Source: Streptomyces sp. LBL
Lineage (GTDB): Bacteria; Actinomycetota; Actinomycetes; Streptomycetales; Streptomycetaceae
Direction of reading: 5' to 3'
Length of the DNA: 64,000 nucleotides
Assembly: GCF_029893585.1 (NCBI RefSeq)
Contig: NZ_JARXYX010000007.1
Coordinates: 124,001-188,000 of the forward strand
Part shown: one piece after another, positions 9,853 through 18,609 of the stretch
Numbering within the stretch: the first letter of the stretch is position 1
Layout of the letters: each line of letters opens with the position of its first letter
The notes under the pieces: model-generated
Seen by the model: the letters and a program-made list of their open reading frames with translations, nothing else
Database searches by the model: none
What the model was told of the DNA's origin: nothing
Position numbers and translations under genes: made by a program

Positions 9853-10817
9853 CGGCCGCGCTCCGTCGCAGCAATTCCGGCCGGGGCGAGGGTGGTCCAG
9901 ACGATCCGGTGGTCGGAGCCGGCCAGCGCGGCCTCGCTGTCCATCACGCCGTACGCCGTCAAGGCGGGGGCGACCGGGCGGGATACGAGGATCAGGTCGA
10001 TGCGGCGCTCGCCCCAGGGATCGGGGTCTCCCTGTCCGTCCGGCCAGTGTCCGACCGTCGCCTGCCACGGGGCGCCCAGGTGGGCCGCGGCGTCGACCAT
10101 GTAGCCGTCGCGCAGCAGCATTTCGGTCTGACGCCGGTCGGCGAGCTGCTCGCCGCCGATGCTGCCGTCCTGTACCTGGTATTCGAGATCGTCGTGGCGC
10201 TGGGCCGCGTAAGCCTCGGCGTCGTAGTAGCGGAGTGTCCCGTCCGGGCCGGGTACGCGGGCGGCGGACAGGGCGTTGAAGTCGCCGACGACGATGCTGG
10301 GCTTCACGCCTCCGGTGCGGCGCAGGATCATCTTGATGCGCCGGGCTTCTTCAGTGCGCCAAACGGGGCTGCCGGGGTGCCCGTGGTACGAGACCACGGT
10401 GAGGGGTTCGACGGCCCCGATGTCGAAGCCGGCCGTGGTCAGCCCGTGCCAGAAGTCCGGGGCGCCCAGGGGCCGATAGCTGCCGGGCACGTGGGCCCCG
10501 GAGGCGGGGTTCCACAACACGGCCGTGTACCAACTGCGGTGGGTGTTGGCGGCCATGGCCGTGCCGTGCGGACGCGCCGGGGTGGCGGGGACGGTAGCGG
10601 TCAGTCCGCAGTCCTCGGCGAACCCGGTGATCGTCTGGGCCGCGACGGCATCCCACTGGGCGGGCGGCGTGGCATCCTCGTCGACCACGATCTCCTGGAG
10701 GCCGAGGAAGTCGGGGGCGAGTTCTCGGACGGCCGTGACACGGGCATTCCAGGCGGCACTGCCGCGTGCGTCGAGGCCGAGCTTGTAGGCGTTGTAGTTG
10801 CCGATCTTTAGGGTCAT
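9849..10817 (-). CDS. endonuclease/exonuclease/phosphatase (EEP) family protein
   Basis: EEP-fold enzymes are metal-dependent phosphodiesterases acting on DNA, RNA, lipids or nucleotides. The motifs appear in order: FLGLQEIV near residue 35 (metal-binding Glu), VVGDFNAL in the middle (Asp/Asn), RIDLILVS, and a terminal GSDHRIVW (Asp-His). The start is MTLKIGNYNAYK at 10817 with GGAGAC upstream. It is the first gene of a five-gene overlapping set running to 7346. Substrate unknown. Confidence 0.82.
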   Translation of the reverse strand: MTLKIGNYNAYKLGLDARGSAAWNARVTAVRELAPDFLGLQEIVVDEDATPPAQWDAVAAQTITGFAEDCGLTATVPATPARPHGTAMAANTHRSWYTAVLWNPASGAHVPGSYRPLGAPDFWHGLTTAGFDIGAVEPLTVVSYHGHPGSPVWRTEEARRIKMILRRTGGVKPSIVVGDFNALSAARVPGPDGTLRYYDAEAYAAQRHDDLEYQVQDGSIGGEQLADRRQTEMLLRDGYMVDAAAHLGAPWQATVGHWPDGQGDPDPWGERRIDLILVSRPVAPALTAYGVMDSEAALAGSDHRIVWTTLAPAGIAATERGR

Positions 10818-10987
10818 GTGGTGTCTCCGCAGGGTCGGCGGGAATGCTGTCGCGTGCGTCAGTCGCAGGTGTCCTGGGCTGGGGCTTCGTAGCGGGTGAA
10901 GTGGGCGGGCAGGTGGTCGAGGACGCACAGGCCGAGCTGCATGGCCCTCCACGTCGCAAACAGGACCCACCCAGTGCAATCAGCCCC

Positions 10988-11461
10988 TCACCCAGCGGTA
11001 CCCGAGCCGGGCGGCAGCAAGACCGTTCCGGTTTCGTCCTGGTAGGCCGCCTCCAACAGTCGATGGAAGCGGCGACCGCGGCTGTCACTTGCGGCGTGGG
11101 CTCGCCTTTCTCGCACGCGGATCCACCACTCCCGGCCCTCGGGTGTGGCGAACAGGGCGCCCGCTGCGTCGTGTACCCCGTCGGCCGACAGGGCGCCGAC
11201 GCGATACAGCGCCTCCCAAGCAGAGACCCATGCGTTGCGATGCATGTGAAGGCGGCGCTCGCGGGGGTCGAGCGGCGTCAGGCTGCCCCAGATCTCGCGA
11301 AGTCCGGGACGCTCGACCTGAGCAGCGAGCAGCCGCTGGTGTATCCGTGCGCTCTCCAGGACGGTCCAGTCGCGGTGCCGGCGCTCGCTGAGAACGACGT
11401 GGGCAATGCCCGTGGCCGCGATGGTGAGCAAGGTGGCGGTCATTACACGGTTGCTGCGCAT
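10988..11461 (-). CDS. DUF6082-like membrane-anchored protein
   Basis: A 157-aa product with an N-terminal hydrophobic helix (TATLLTIAATGIAHVVL) followed by RHRDWTVLESARIHQRLL, a pattern I associate with Streptomyces DUF6082 proteins, which commonly sit beside XRE/DUF5753 regulators as here. Function is unknown. It starts six bases after the regulator-like gene upstream ends, so they are probably co-transcribed. Confidence 0.65.
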   Translation of the reverse strand: MRSNRVMTATLLTIAATGIAHVVLSERRHRDWTVLESARIHQRLLAAQVERPGLREIWGSLTPLDPRERRLHMHRNAWVSAWEALYRVGALSADGVHDAAGALFATPEGREWWIRVRERRAHAASDSRGRRFHRLLEAAYQDETGTVLLPPGSGTAG

Positions 11462-11467
11462 GGGAAA

Positions 11468-12091
11468 TCACTTCCTTCTCTGACGTCGGCCAGGTACAGA
11501 CGTTGGTGCGAGCGCGTTGTGAAGCCCCAACAGGTGTTGGGAAGCCAAGGGTCCGGTGAAGGCGAGTCGATAGAGCCGCGCAAATGCGGCGGTGTAGCGG
11601 GAGGTCTGTTCGCGGTGTTCAAGGACAACCGGCTTGGGAGTGACAGGGAGGACGACCCGGTGGCTGTCGATGATCACGAAGGGTTCCATGGGGAGTTCCT
11701 CCGGCGTACGGCCCGCGTGCAGGGGAATCAGCGACACCGAGAGGTTCGTCGCCTGGCGGAGAAGTCCCAGCAGGTGGCTGATCTGGGCGCGCATGACGTC
11801 GTGCCCGCCGACTTGGTGGTGGAGCACCGATTCCTCAAGCACGAACGCGACGGGTACGCCGTTCGGAAGAACGGCTTCGTCGTGACCGCATTCCCGGGCA
11901 AGCGGATACGAGCGAACGGCCTCCCGATATCCGTAGATCTGCAAGGGCCCCGGCACAAGAGTGGAGGCGTAAATCCGGATACGCCGTGCCCCATGCCATG
12001 GCACTCCCCAGATGGTGGGCCTGCTCGGGCCTGACGCGTGCCTTGCCCCGCCCGCGTTCCGGTGTTCGCCGCTTCGCGTGATCAGTGCCAT
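11468..12091 (-). CDS. DUF5753-domain protein lacking the usual helix-turn-helix
   Basis: DUF5753 is normally the C-terminal part of Streptomyces XRE regulators. It is seen here from about residue 40: VPGPLQIYGYREAV, then VLEESVLHHQVGG, then a VSLIPLHAGRTPEE region and EPFVIID. The first 35 residues hold no DNA-binding helix-turn-helix, and only about 100 bases separate this gene from the ABC transporter gene upstream, so there is no room for one. It is either a truncated regulator or a free-standing sensor domain. Confidence 0.7.
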   Translation of the reverse strand: MALITRSGEHRNAGGARHASGPSRPTIWGVPWHGARRIRIYASTLVPGPLQIYGYREAVRSYPLARECGHDEAVLPNGVPVAFVLEESVLHHQVGGHDVMRAQISHLLGLLRQATNLSVSLIPLHAGRTPEELPMEPFVIIDSHRVVLPVTPKPVVLEHREQTSRYTAAFARLYRLAFTGPLASQHLLGLHNALAPTSVPGRRQRRK

Positions 12092-12193
12092 CGCGGCCGT
12101 CGTCCGTCAAGGCCGGACAGGTCGGGCGTCCGCTTCTCTCGTACGACGTCGTCTCTGTTCATCTGTTGAGCCTTCTGGCTGGTGTCGGATCGT

Positions 12194-14167
12194 TCAGAAC
12201 AAGGCGGGCTGGTTTGGGGACGCGTCCTCGTCGGAGCCAACCTGAGCGGGAACGCGGCCAGTGCGCTCGTTTTGCAGGTCCCACAGTTCGCGGAACAACC
12301 CGTCGTGCTGGGCCAGCAACTCCTCTGGGGTGCCGTGTTGGATCACACGCCCCTTGTCCAAGACAACGATGCGGTCTGCGACGGTCACATTGGTGAGCCG
12401 GTGGGTGACCAGGACGACCGCACGGTCAGCGGCGAGACGGCGTAGTCCGGTGAAGATGCGGTGTTCGGCCCGCGGGTCGAGGGCTGCGGTCGGTTCGTCC
12501 AGGACGAGCAGTCCGGCTGGCCGGTGGAAGGCTCGGGCGAGTGCGATTCTCTGCCACTGTCCGCCGGACAGTTCCTGTCCTCCCCACCATTCCTTGGCCA
12601 GCAGGGTGTTCAGCCCGCTGCGCAGTCCGTCGATGACCTCGTCGGCGCCCGCGGCATGCGCCGCGGCGAGCACTGCGGCGTCCCCGTCCTCGGTGGCCTG
12701 GCCGAGGGTGATGTTCTCCCTCGCCGACAGGGGCCAGTTCGCGTAGGACTGCGGTACGACGGCAACACGCGCCCAGGTGGCTTGCGCGTCCAAGTCCCTG
12801 GTGTCGGTACCGTCCCAGGTGACAGCTCCTCCCTGATCGGGCAGATACAGAGCCGAAAGGATCTTGCTGAGGGTGGTCTTCCCAGAGCCGTTCTCGCCCA
12901 CCAGTGCGACGACTTCGCCGCGCCGGACCTCCAGGGAGACGTCGTCGAGGGCTGGGCGGTCGGCGCTCGGGTACTGGAAGGTGATGTTCTCGGCGCGTAC
13001 GAGCGTGGGCGCGGCCGGCGCCCTGGGGCCGCGGTCGATGCGGTGTCCGCCGGCTTCGTCGATGAAGTCCGCCCAGTCGTCCAAGTACATGCCGGTACGG
13101 AAGAGTTGGGCTCCGTAGCCGACGATCCCGTCCAGTCCTGCGCTGACGCGTCCCAGCGCGAGGAACGCGGTGCCGAGGGCGGCGACCGAGATCTGCCCGG
13201 CGGACACCAACAGCGCCAAGGCCACCCACACCACGGCGTGGGCGAGACCTCCGGCGGCCCCACCCACCAGGGAGATCCTGGCGGAGCGCCAGGTGGCCTG
13301 GTCGGTCGTCGCGTCGATCCGCGCTCCGGCCGTGCGGTACTTGTCGAGCAGGAACGGCGCCATGGTGCCTGAGCGGACCTGGTCGGCGGTCTGCTTGTCG
13401 ACCAGGTACCAGCGCAGCATGCCCAGTAGCCGCCTGTCCTTCGACGTGGCGAGCGAGGCGATGTAGCTGAGGCGTGCTCCTCGCACGCTGGCCAGACCCT
13501 TCGGCAGGGCGGCCAGGACAAGCAACGGCAGGAGGATGGGATGCACCGCGGTCAGGACGAGCGCCGAGGCGACCAGCGACGCCGATGCGGCGAGGATGTA
13601 CTGGGCTTGGGTGAGAAGGTCCCTAGAGACCTCTACACCTCGGTCGGCGGCGTCCCAGCGGTCGTTGTATCCGGGGTTGTCGTACGCGGCCAGTTCCGCC
13701 TTGGTCGCCGCGTCGAGGAGCTCAAGTTCGGCTTCCCGGGCAATGCGCGGAGCGAGCCGGGCCGACAGCGCGCTGGAGACGATGCCGAGCAGGGCACGCA
13801 GACCAATTGCCCCCGACAGGACCACAAGAGACGGTACGGCGGAGCGGAGCTGGTCGCCGCTGATGTGCTGGGAGGCGACCAGCGGCTTGATCACACCGGT
13901 GGTGGCCATCAGCCCGAACGCCTCCAGCACCCCCGAGAGGAGTTGGACGCCGAGGAGGGTGATGACCGCGGCGCGGTCGACCTGCCAGCCCAGTGCGAAG
14001 GATCGGCCGATCAGTTGGGGCAGGCGCCTGGCCATCGCGCGGGAGGTGATCGCGTTGGCGGCCTCGATACGGCGGTCGCCTGGGATGACGAACTTCAGCT
14101 CCTCATCCGACACGTCCGTCTCACCAGTCGGCGCGGTTGTGGCAGCGGGCTTCGGGATGGTGGTCAT
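12194..14167 (-). CDS. ABC transporter, fused membrane and ATPase domains
   Basis: A 657-aa half-transporter, probably an exporter of a small molecule or peptide. An N-terminal membrane region (about residues 60-330) is followed by the ATPase: Walker A GENGSGKTT at about 424, signature LSGGQ at about 533, Walker B LLVLDEP at about 553 and the switch His in THR at about 588. ATG 14167 is preceded by GGAG and overlaps the stop of a possible 24-codon gene. The neighbours (two kinases, methyltransferase, amide ligase, permease) suggest export of, or resistance to, a locally made metabolite. Confidence 0.88.
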   Translation of the reverse strand: MTTIPKPAATTAPTGETDVSDEELKFVIPGDRRIEAANAITSRAMARRLPQLIGRSFALGWQVDRAAVITLLGVQLLSGVLEAFGLMATTGVIKPLVASQHISGDQLRSAVPSLVVLSGAIGLRALLGIVSSALSARLAPRIAREAELELLDAATKAELAAYDNPGYNDRWDAADRGVEVSRDLLTQAQYILAASASLVASALVLTAVHPILLPLLVLAALPKGLASVRGARLSYIASLATSKDRRLLGMLRWYLVDKQTADQVRSGTMAPFLLDKYRTAGARIDATTDQATWRSARISLVGGAAGGLAHAVVWVALALLVSAGQISVAALGTAFLALGRVSAGLDGIVGYGAQLFRTGMYLDDWADFIDEAGGHRIDRGPRAPAAPTLVRAENITFQYPSADRPALDDVSLEVRRGEVVALVGENGSGKTTLSKILSALYLPDQGGAVTWDGTDTRDLDAQATWARVAVVPQSYANWPLSARENITLGQATEDGDAAVLAAAHAAGADEVIDGLRSGLNTLLAKEWWGGQELSGGQWQRIALARAFHRPAGLLVLDEPTAALDPRAEHRIFTGLRRLAADRAVVLVTHRLTNVTVADRIVVLDKGRVIQHGTPEELLAQHDGLFRELWDLQNERTGRVPAQVGSDEDASPNQPALF

Positions 14168-14241
14168 CAGCTCCAGCTCTCCGCCGACACGCAGCACCTG
14201 GCCCGGATGCCGTCGATGCTGATCACTGTTTGATACGCCAA
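14167..14241 (-). CDS. possible 24-residue Cys-Cys peptide coupled to the ABC transporter
   Basis: A TTG at 14241 follows AGGGGGA by four bases and opens a 24-residue frame ending in RARCCVSAESWS. Its TGA overlaps the transporter ATG (TGATG). It could be a short leader that couples translation, or a precursor of a small peptide exported by the transporter. Such a short frame can occur by chance; the ribosome site and stop/start overlap are the only support. Confidence 0.3.
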   Translation of the reverse strand: MAYQTVISIDGIRARCCVSAESWS

Positions 14242-14323
14242 GGTGTCCCCCTGTATGCCGTGTGAGGTTGAGGCTGTCGCTCAACCCCCTTGGAATGTCG
14301 TGCAGTTGCGGGCCGCCTGTTGA

Positions 14324-15370
14324 TCACGAGGGGCCTCCGTTCACCGCAAGGGCGGTGAGCTCGTCTTCGAGGTCCTCGAGGTCGCCGAGCACGCGGCGGA
14401 TGGCGATCTGCCGCTCGTTCCAGTGCCGCTTCAGATCCAGCTCCGCGTCTGGAGGCAGGATGTACTCGGCGGTGGTGGCGCCGTAGAAGCTGAACAGCAT
14501 GTACAGCAGCGCGATCCGGGCGCAGGCTCGCACCTCCTGGATCGGGAGGCTGGGGTGCTCCGACCGGTAGGCCCTGACCATGGCCAGGGCGCAGTCCGTC
14601 CAGTTGGCGCTGGTGGCGACGGTGCGCGGATCGAATGCTGCTCGCCCCAGTTCCCAGGCCGGCATCGCGGTGGCGCAGCGGAAGTCGATGATTCCGGTGA
14701 CGGCATTGAAGAGGGTGATCAGGTTGGTGCGGGTGAGATCCGCGTGCAGGGCCTGTTCCACCAGTGTCTCGGGCAGTTGTTCCCGCAGCGCCGTCGAGTG
14801 GGCGCGTAAGTCCGTCCGCCGACGGTCGAGGTCTGCTCGCAGTTGGTCAAGTAGGTCATGGCCTTGTCGTGTGGCTCTGGCCGTCACGGTGTCGCACTTC
14901 GCTACCGCGTCGCCGACGGACTCCGTCCGCCAGCGGGTCTGCTGCACGCGCTTGGGCAGCGGGTACGCGGCGAGCACACGGTGCATGCGCCCCATGACGA
15001 CGCCGATGCTTTCGGCGAGGGATACCGTCATAGCCGACGTGGTCACCCGGCCGGGGGCCTCGTCTACGACAGCCCATGCACTGCCTTCCGCGATGGTGAC
15101 CAGGTTGTCGTCGGCATCGGGCCACACGCGTGGAACGGGGAGTTTCGCGGCCCGGCAGTATTCCGACATGTCCCACGCGTTGCGTGCCTCGTCCAGGTCG
15201 GCCATGGCCGGGTACTGCTTGACGAACAGCCGCAGCCCGTCGTCGGTCAGGACTCGCCAGTTGATCGTGTCTGTGTCCATGTGCACCGGCTCGACAACGT
15301 CGACGACGAGCCCGTATCGGTCCTCCAGCACGTCAGCCGCCAGCTGCGCACCCCGCTCTGCTTCGTCCAT
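14324..15370 (-). CDS. APH-type phosphotransferase
   Basis: A 348-aa protein-kinase-like small-molecule kinase. The catalytic-loop motif HADLTRTN is at about residues 209-216 and the metal-binding IDF at about 228-230. Such enzymes phosphorylate hydroxyls on aminoglycosides, choline, homoserine or biosynthetic intermediates. The start is MDEAERGAQLAA at 15370; the frame extends upstream but overlaps the methyltransferase gene in a non-coding-like way. The methyltransferase gene upstream ends seven bases before this start. Substrate unknown. Confidence 0.8.
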   Translation of the reverse strand: MDEAERGAQLAADVLEDRYGLVVDVVEPVHMDTDTINWRVLTDDGLRLFVKQYPAMADLDEARNAWDMSEYCRAAKLPVPRVWPDADDNLVTIAEGSAWAVVDEAPGRVTTSAMTVSLAESIGVVMGRMHRVLAAYPLPKRVQQTRWRTESVGDAVAKCDTVTARATRQGHDLLDQLRADLDRRRTDLRAHSTALREQLPETLVEQALHADLTRTNLITLFNAVTGIIDFRCATAMPAWELGRAAFDPRTVATSANWTDCALAMVRAYRSEHPSLPIQEVRACARIALLYMLFSFYGATTAEYILPPDAELDLKRHWNERQIAIRRVLGDLEDLEDELTALAVNGGPS

Positions 15371-15377
15371 CTGGATA

Positions 15378-16124
15378 TCACCGGCCTTCGTGTGCGTGGG
15401 GGCGGCGGGCAGTGAGGACGGTGAACGCGTTGTCCTCCGTGAGCACTCCGCTGTCGGCGAAGGGGGTGAGGGCGTTGGCGACGACCACCTCGAAGGCGTC
15501 ACGGCGGTCGCCGAACAGATGCGGGGCCGCGAATGACGCCGAGTACAGGTAGCCCAGCACCTGGGAGATGGTCCACTGGCGGCGGACGGGCACGACGGCG
15601 GAGGTGACGTGCGAGAAGGAAGAGGCACGAAGTACCTCCTCATACGGCGGTCCCTGCGTGCTGAAGACCCCGTCGCCGGCCTTGCGTTGCTCGCCGAGGA
15701 AGTCCTGGACGACCTCGCGGGCGGCCTGCTGCCACGCAGTGCCGGCGGTCCACAGACTCCGGTCGCTGAACACCGCGACCACGCCGTCCGGTGCCAGGTA
15801 CTCACTGAGGCGGTCAAGGAAGCGGGGTTGGTTCAGCCAGTGGAAGACACGGCCGCAGGTGACGAGATGCGGCTGCCATCCCTCCGGTGGCAGAAAGTCC
15901 TCCGCCAGCGCATGCCGAAGCTGCAGCCTCTGGGCATCGACCGCGACCAGATCGTCGAAGTACTGCCGGAGGGCGTGGACAACGAGTCCCGGGCCGCTGC
16001 CGATGTCCAGAAGACGGCGCGGACTGCTGGTGGGCGCAGCCCGGTCGAGAAGGACGGCGAGAGCGACAGGGACACCCGGACGGAAGCGTCGGTAGTAAGC
16101 GGGAGTTCCGGCGAATGCGTTCAC
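15378..16124 (-). CDS. class I SAM-dependent methyltransferase
   Basis: The 248-aa product carries the SAM-binding motif LLDIGSGPG at about residues 38-46, a VAVDAQ acidic motif and a later VTCGRVFHWLNQPRF region, as in small-molecule methyltransferases. GTG 16124 overlaps the stop of the upstream kinase as GTGA, indicating coupled translation. It lies between two APH-type kinases in one operon, so it probably modifies the same metabolite. Confidence 0.82.
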   Translation of the reverse strand: MNAFAGTPAYYRRFRPGVPVALAVLLDRAAPTSSPRRLLDIGSGPGLVVHALRQYFDDLVAVDAQRLQLRHALAEDFLPPEGWQPHLVTCGRVFHWLNQPRFLDRLSEYLAPDGVVAVFSDRSLWTAGTAWQQAAREVVQDFLGEQRKAGDGVFSTQGPPYEEVLRASSFSHVTSAVVPVRRQWTISQVLGYLYSASFAAPHLFGDRRDAFEVVVANALTPFADSGVLTEDNAFTVLTARRPHAHEGR

Positions 16125-17032
16125 GAACGCCAGCCACCCCACACGCGCTTGCCGTTCTCCAGGCGCAGGTTCTCCAACATGGTGTGCGCTTCGTCGACCA
16201 ATCCGATGTCACGACGCTGGATCCCCCAGGACAGCGAGTCCAGAGCGTCCAGCGCCGCGTACACCCGGCACGCGACCTCTTCCTCCTCGGTCAGGTGACG
16301 GCCGTACCCGTGGTGGAAGGCAGCGGCGAGGTCGGGCTGGTGATGCAGGATCCGGTAACGCAGACGGCTCATGTCCCGGTAGACGGCGGGGCGGAGTTCG
16401 GCTCGTTCGAAGTCGATCACCCGCAGCAGTTGCTCGCTCTCCTCCCACATCCAGTTCTTGGGCATGTAGTCGCCGTGGCTGGCCACCCGCGGCAGGTGCG
16501 GCGGAGCGTGCTGGGTGAGCGAGCGCACCAGCGCGATGTCGTGTTCCGGCACATACATCGCGGTGCGGTCCAGGAGATCGCTGGCTGCTCGTCCCCACTC
16601 CTCCTCGGTTGATTCCGATGTCGGCCCGTCGCCTGCCGCAGCGTGATGCCGGGCGAGCAGTTCACCAGCCTGCTCGTACGCCTTGCGTTCCTGCTCGGCA
16701 GGCAGACGCAGTCGGTCGAGGCCGCGCCCGGAGACGGCAGTGACCAGGATGGTGCGCGCTTCCCCGTCCGCTGCGACCAGTTCCGGTGCACGGCCCGTAC
16801 CGAGGGCGATCGTCCACTTCCGGTATGCGTCGACCTCGCGTTGGTGCAGCTTGGGCCCCACATGCTGCTTGGCGAACCACCGTTCGCCCCCAGCGCCGTT
16901 GATCTCCCACACGGACGGCCGGAAATCTCCGGGCCGGGCGTGTTCGGCAACCACGGCGTACGTGTCGGTCACCGACCCCACCAAATGGTGGAGTGCGCTG
17001 GGCATGTCAGTCACGGTGGTGCGTCCTTCCAT
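16121..17032 (-). CDS. second APH-type phosphotransferase
   Basis: About 303 residues with the kinase catalytic motif SHGDYMPKNW and the metal site VIDFERAEL, both standard for APH/choline-kinase-like enzymes. Several in-frame ATGs occur (17044, 17032, 17005) without a clear ribosome site; 17032 (MEGRTTVTDM) is a compromise. The stop overlaps the methyltransferase GTG. The two kinases in this operon are not close copies. Confidence 0.78.
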   Translation of the reverse strand: MEGRTTVTDMPSALHHLVGSVTDTYAVVAEHARPGDFRPSVWEINGAGGERWFAKQHVGPKLHQREVDAYRKWTIALGTGRAPELVAADGEARTILVTAVSGRGLDRLRLPAEQERKAYEQAGELLARHHAAAGDGPTSESTEEEWGRAASDLLDRTAMYVPEHDIALVRSLTQHAPPHLPRVASHGDYMPKNWMWEESEQLLRVIDFERAELRPAVYRDMSRLRYRILHHQPDLAAAFHHGYGRHLTEEEEVACRVYAALDALDSLSWGIQRRDIGLVDEAHTMLENLRLENGKRVWGGWRS

Positions 17033-17184
17033 TCGCTGAACCATCCAGTCAGACCACAAGTTGTAATCAGTCGGACACTTTGGGTGGTGTTTGTGTGCGG
17101 GTGGGTAGCTTGGCAAGAGCCACTGACAACGCGCTCTGGCCTGGTCATCTGCGCGCTATGGCGAGGCGTCTGCGCCTGATGGGC

Positions 17185-18609
17185 TCAGGCGCGTGCAAGC
17201 CACCGATGCCGCTCGCCGTCGGTGACCACACGCTGGTCATGGTCGAGTTCCAGTTGGGCGAGCCGGGCGTAGTGCTCGACCACATCCGTGCCGAAGGCTG
17301 CTTCCGCGAAGGCGCTGTTCTGGAAGGCGGCCAGGGCGTGGGCGAGGGTGGGCGGCACGGGCGTGCCGCCCACCCTGTAGGCGTTCCCGGTCTCCGCGGG
17401 GCTGAGTGCGAGCTTCTGTTCGATGCCGTGGTCGATGGCCGCCAGAGCCGCAGCCAGGGCGAGGTACGGGTTGGCGTCTGCGCCCGGCATGCGGATCTCA
17501 AGGTTGAGGCCGTCGCCGTGGCCGACAACGCGGATGGCGCACGTGCGGTTGTCGTGGCCCCAACTGAACGTGGTCGGCGCGCACGCGCTGGGCGTGAATC
17601 GCTTGTAGGAGTTGACGTTCGGCGCGTACAGCGGCCCCAGATCCGGCAAGCCGTCGAGGAGGCCCGCGACGGCGTACCGGCCGATCTGGGACAGTCCGCC
17701 GGTGGGTTCGTGCAGTTGGCTGATGCCCTTCGACCACAGCGACACGTGCAGGTGCAGGCCGTTGGCCCGGCCGGTCTCCGGGGCTGCCATGAAGGTGGGT
17801 GCCAGACCCGCTCGTGACCCCAGGGCGCGTACCGCGTGTTTGAAGAGGGGGTGCCGGTCGCAGGCGGTGAGCGCGGGCCCGTACGGGAAGGTCACCTCGA
17901 CCTGGCCGGGGCCGGCCTCGGTCTTGATCGCTTCCACGGGCATTCCGGCGCCGGCGAGCGCACGCTGAAGACGACGGAGGAAACGGGCGGATACCGGATC
18001 GTGGTCGAGGGCGTAGTCCAGGTTCTCCATCGTCAATGGACGCAGGCCCTGAAATCCGGTCTGTTCCGCGTCTGCGTACGTGCCCTTGTAGAGGACGAAC
18101 TCGGTTTCGATCCCGGCCTTGGCGTGCAGGCCGTGCCGGGCCAGCCGGGTCAGCTGCGCATGGAGGACCTGGCGGGGTGCGATGTCGATGGGTGTTCCGT
18201 CCTGGTGCACGGCGTCGCCGAGCACGATGGCGGTGCGCGGCAGCCACGGCACCACGCGCAGGGTCGACAGGGCTGGTTGCACGGACAGGTCCTGGTAGCC
18301 GGTATCCCATGAGGTCAGCGCGAAGCCTTCCACCGGGCTCATTTCGATGTCGGTGGCCAGGATGTACGCGCATGCCTCGGCGCCGTGATGTGCGACCCGC
18401 TTGATGAAGTGGTCAGCGTCATACCGCTTCCCCTTCAATCGTCCCTGCAGGTCGGGGACGGCCAGCAGGACCGTGTCTATCGCGCCCGCCTTGACGAGGT
18501 TCCGCAGGTCTGTGAGCGAGAAGGCCTTTTCGGAGTTGCCGCCCGAAGCGGGAGTGGACTCCGTGGCGAGGCGCGCCATGGTCCCGTTGCCGGTCGCGGC
18601 CCCCGTCAT
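17185..18609 (-). CDS. glutamine-synthetase-like glutamate-amine ligase
   Basis: A 474-aa type-I glutamine-synthetase-fold enzyme joining glutamate to ammonia or an amine using ATP. Motifs include GIETEFVLY (metal-binding Glu), NGLHLHVSLW (ATP/metal His) and NRTCAIRVVG near the catalytic Arg. ATG 18609 overlaps the permease stop (TGATG). Pairing with an amino-acid/polyamine permease is typical of GlnA3/PuuA-type enzymes that gamma-glutamylate polyamines or ethanolamine, so it is probably not the housekeeping enzyme. Substrate inferred from context. Confidence 0.85.
   Translation of the reverse strand: MTGAATGNGTMARLATESTPASGGNSEKAFSLTDLRNLVKAGAIDTVLLAVPDLQGRLKGKRYDADHFIKRVAHHGAEACAYILATDIEMSPVEGFALTSWDTGYQDLSVQPALSTLRVVPWLPRTAIVLGDAVHQDGTPIDIAPRQVLHAQLTRLARHGLHAKAGIETEFVLYKGTYADAEQTGFQGLRPLTMENLDYALDHDPVSARFLRRLQRALAGAGMPVEAIKTEAGPGQVEVTFPYGPALTACDRHPLFKHAVRALGSRAGLAPTFMAAPETGRANGLHLHVSLWSKGISQLHEPTGGLSQIGRYAVAGLLDGLPDLGPLYAPNVNSYKRFTPSACAPTTFSWGHDNRTCAIRVVGHGDGLNLEIRMPGADANPYLALAAALAAIDHGIEQKLALSPAETGNAYRVGGTPVPPTLAHALAAFQNSAFAEAAFGTDVVEHYARLAQLELDHDQRVVTDGERHRWLARA

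Noticed and set aside
15371-15817. N-terminal extension of the kinase at 14324-15370
   Set aside because: It overlaps the methyltransferase gene in another frame, is Arg/Ser/Pro-rich and has no ribosome site. MDEAERGAQ at 15370 is the natural start.
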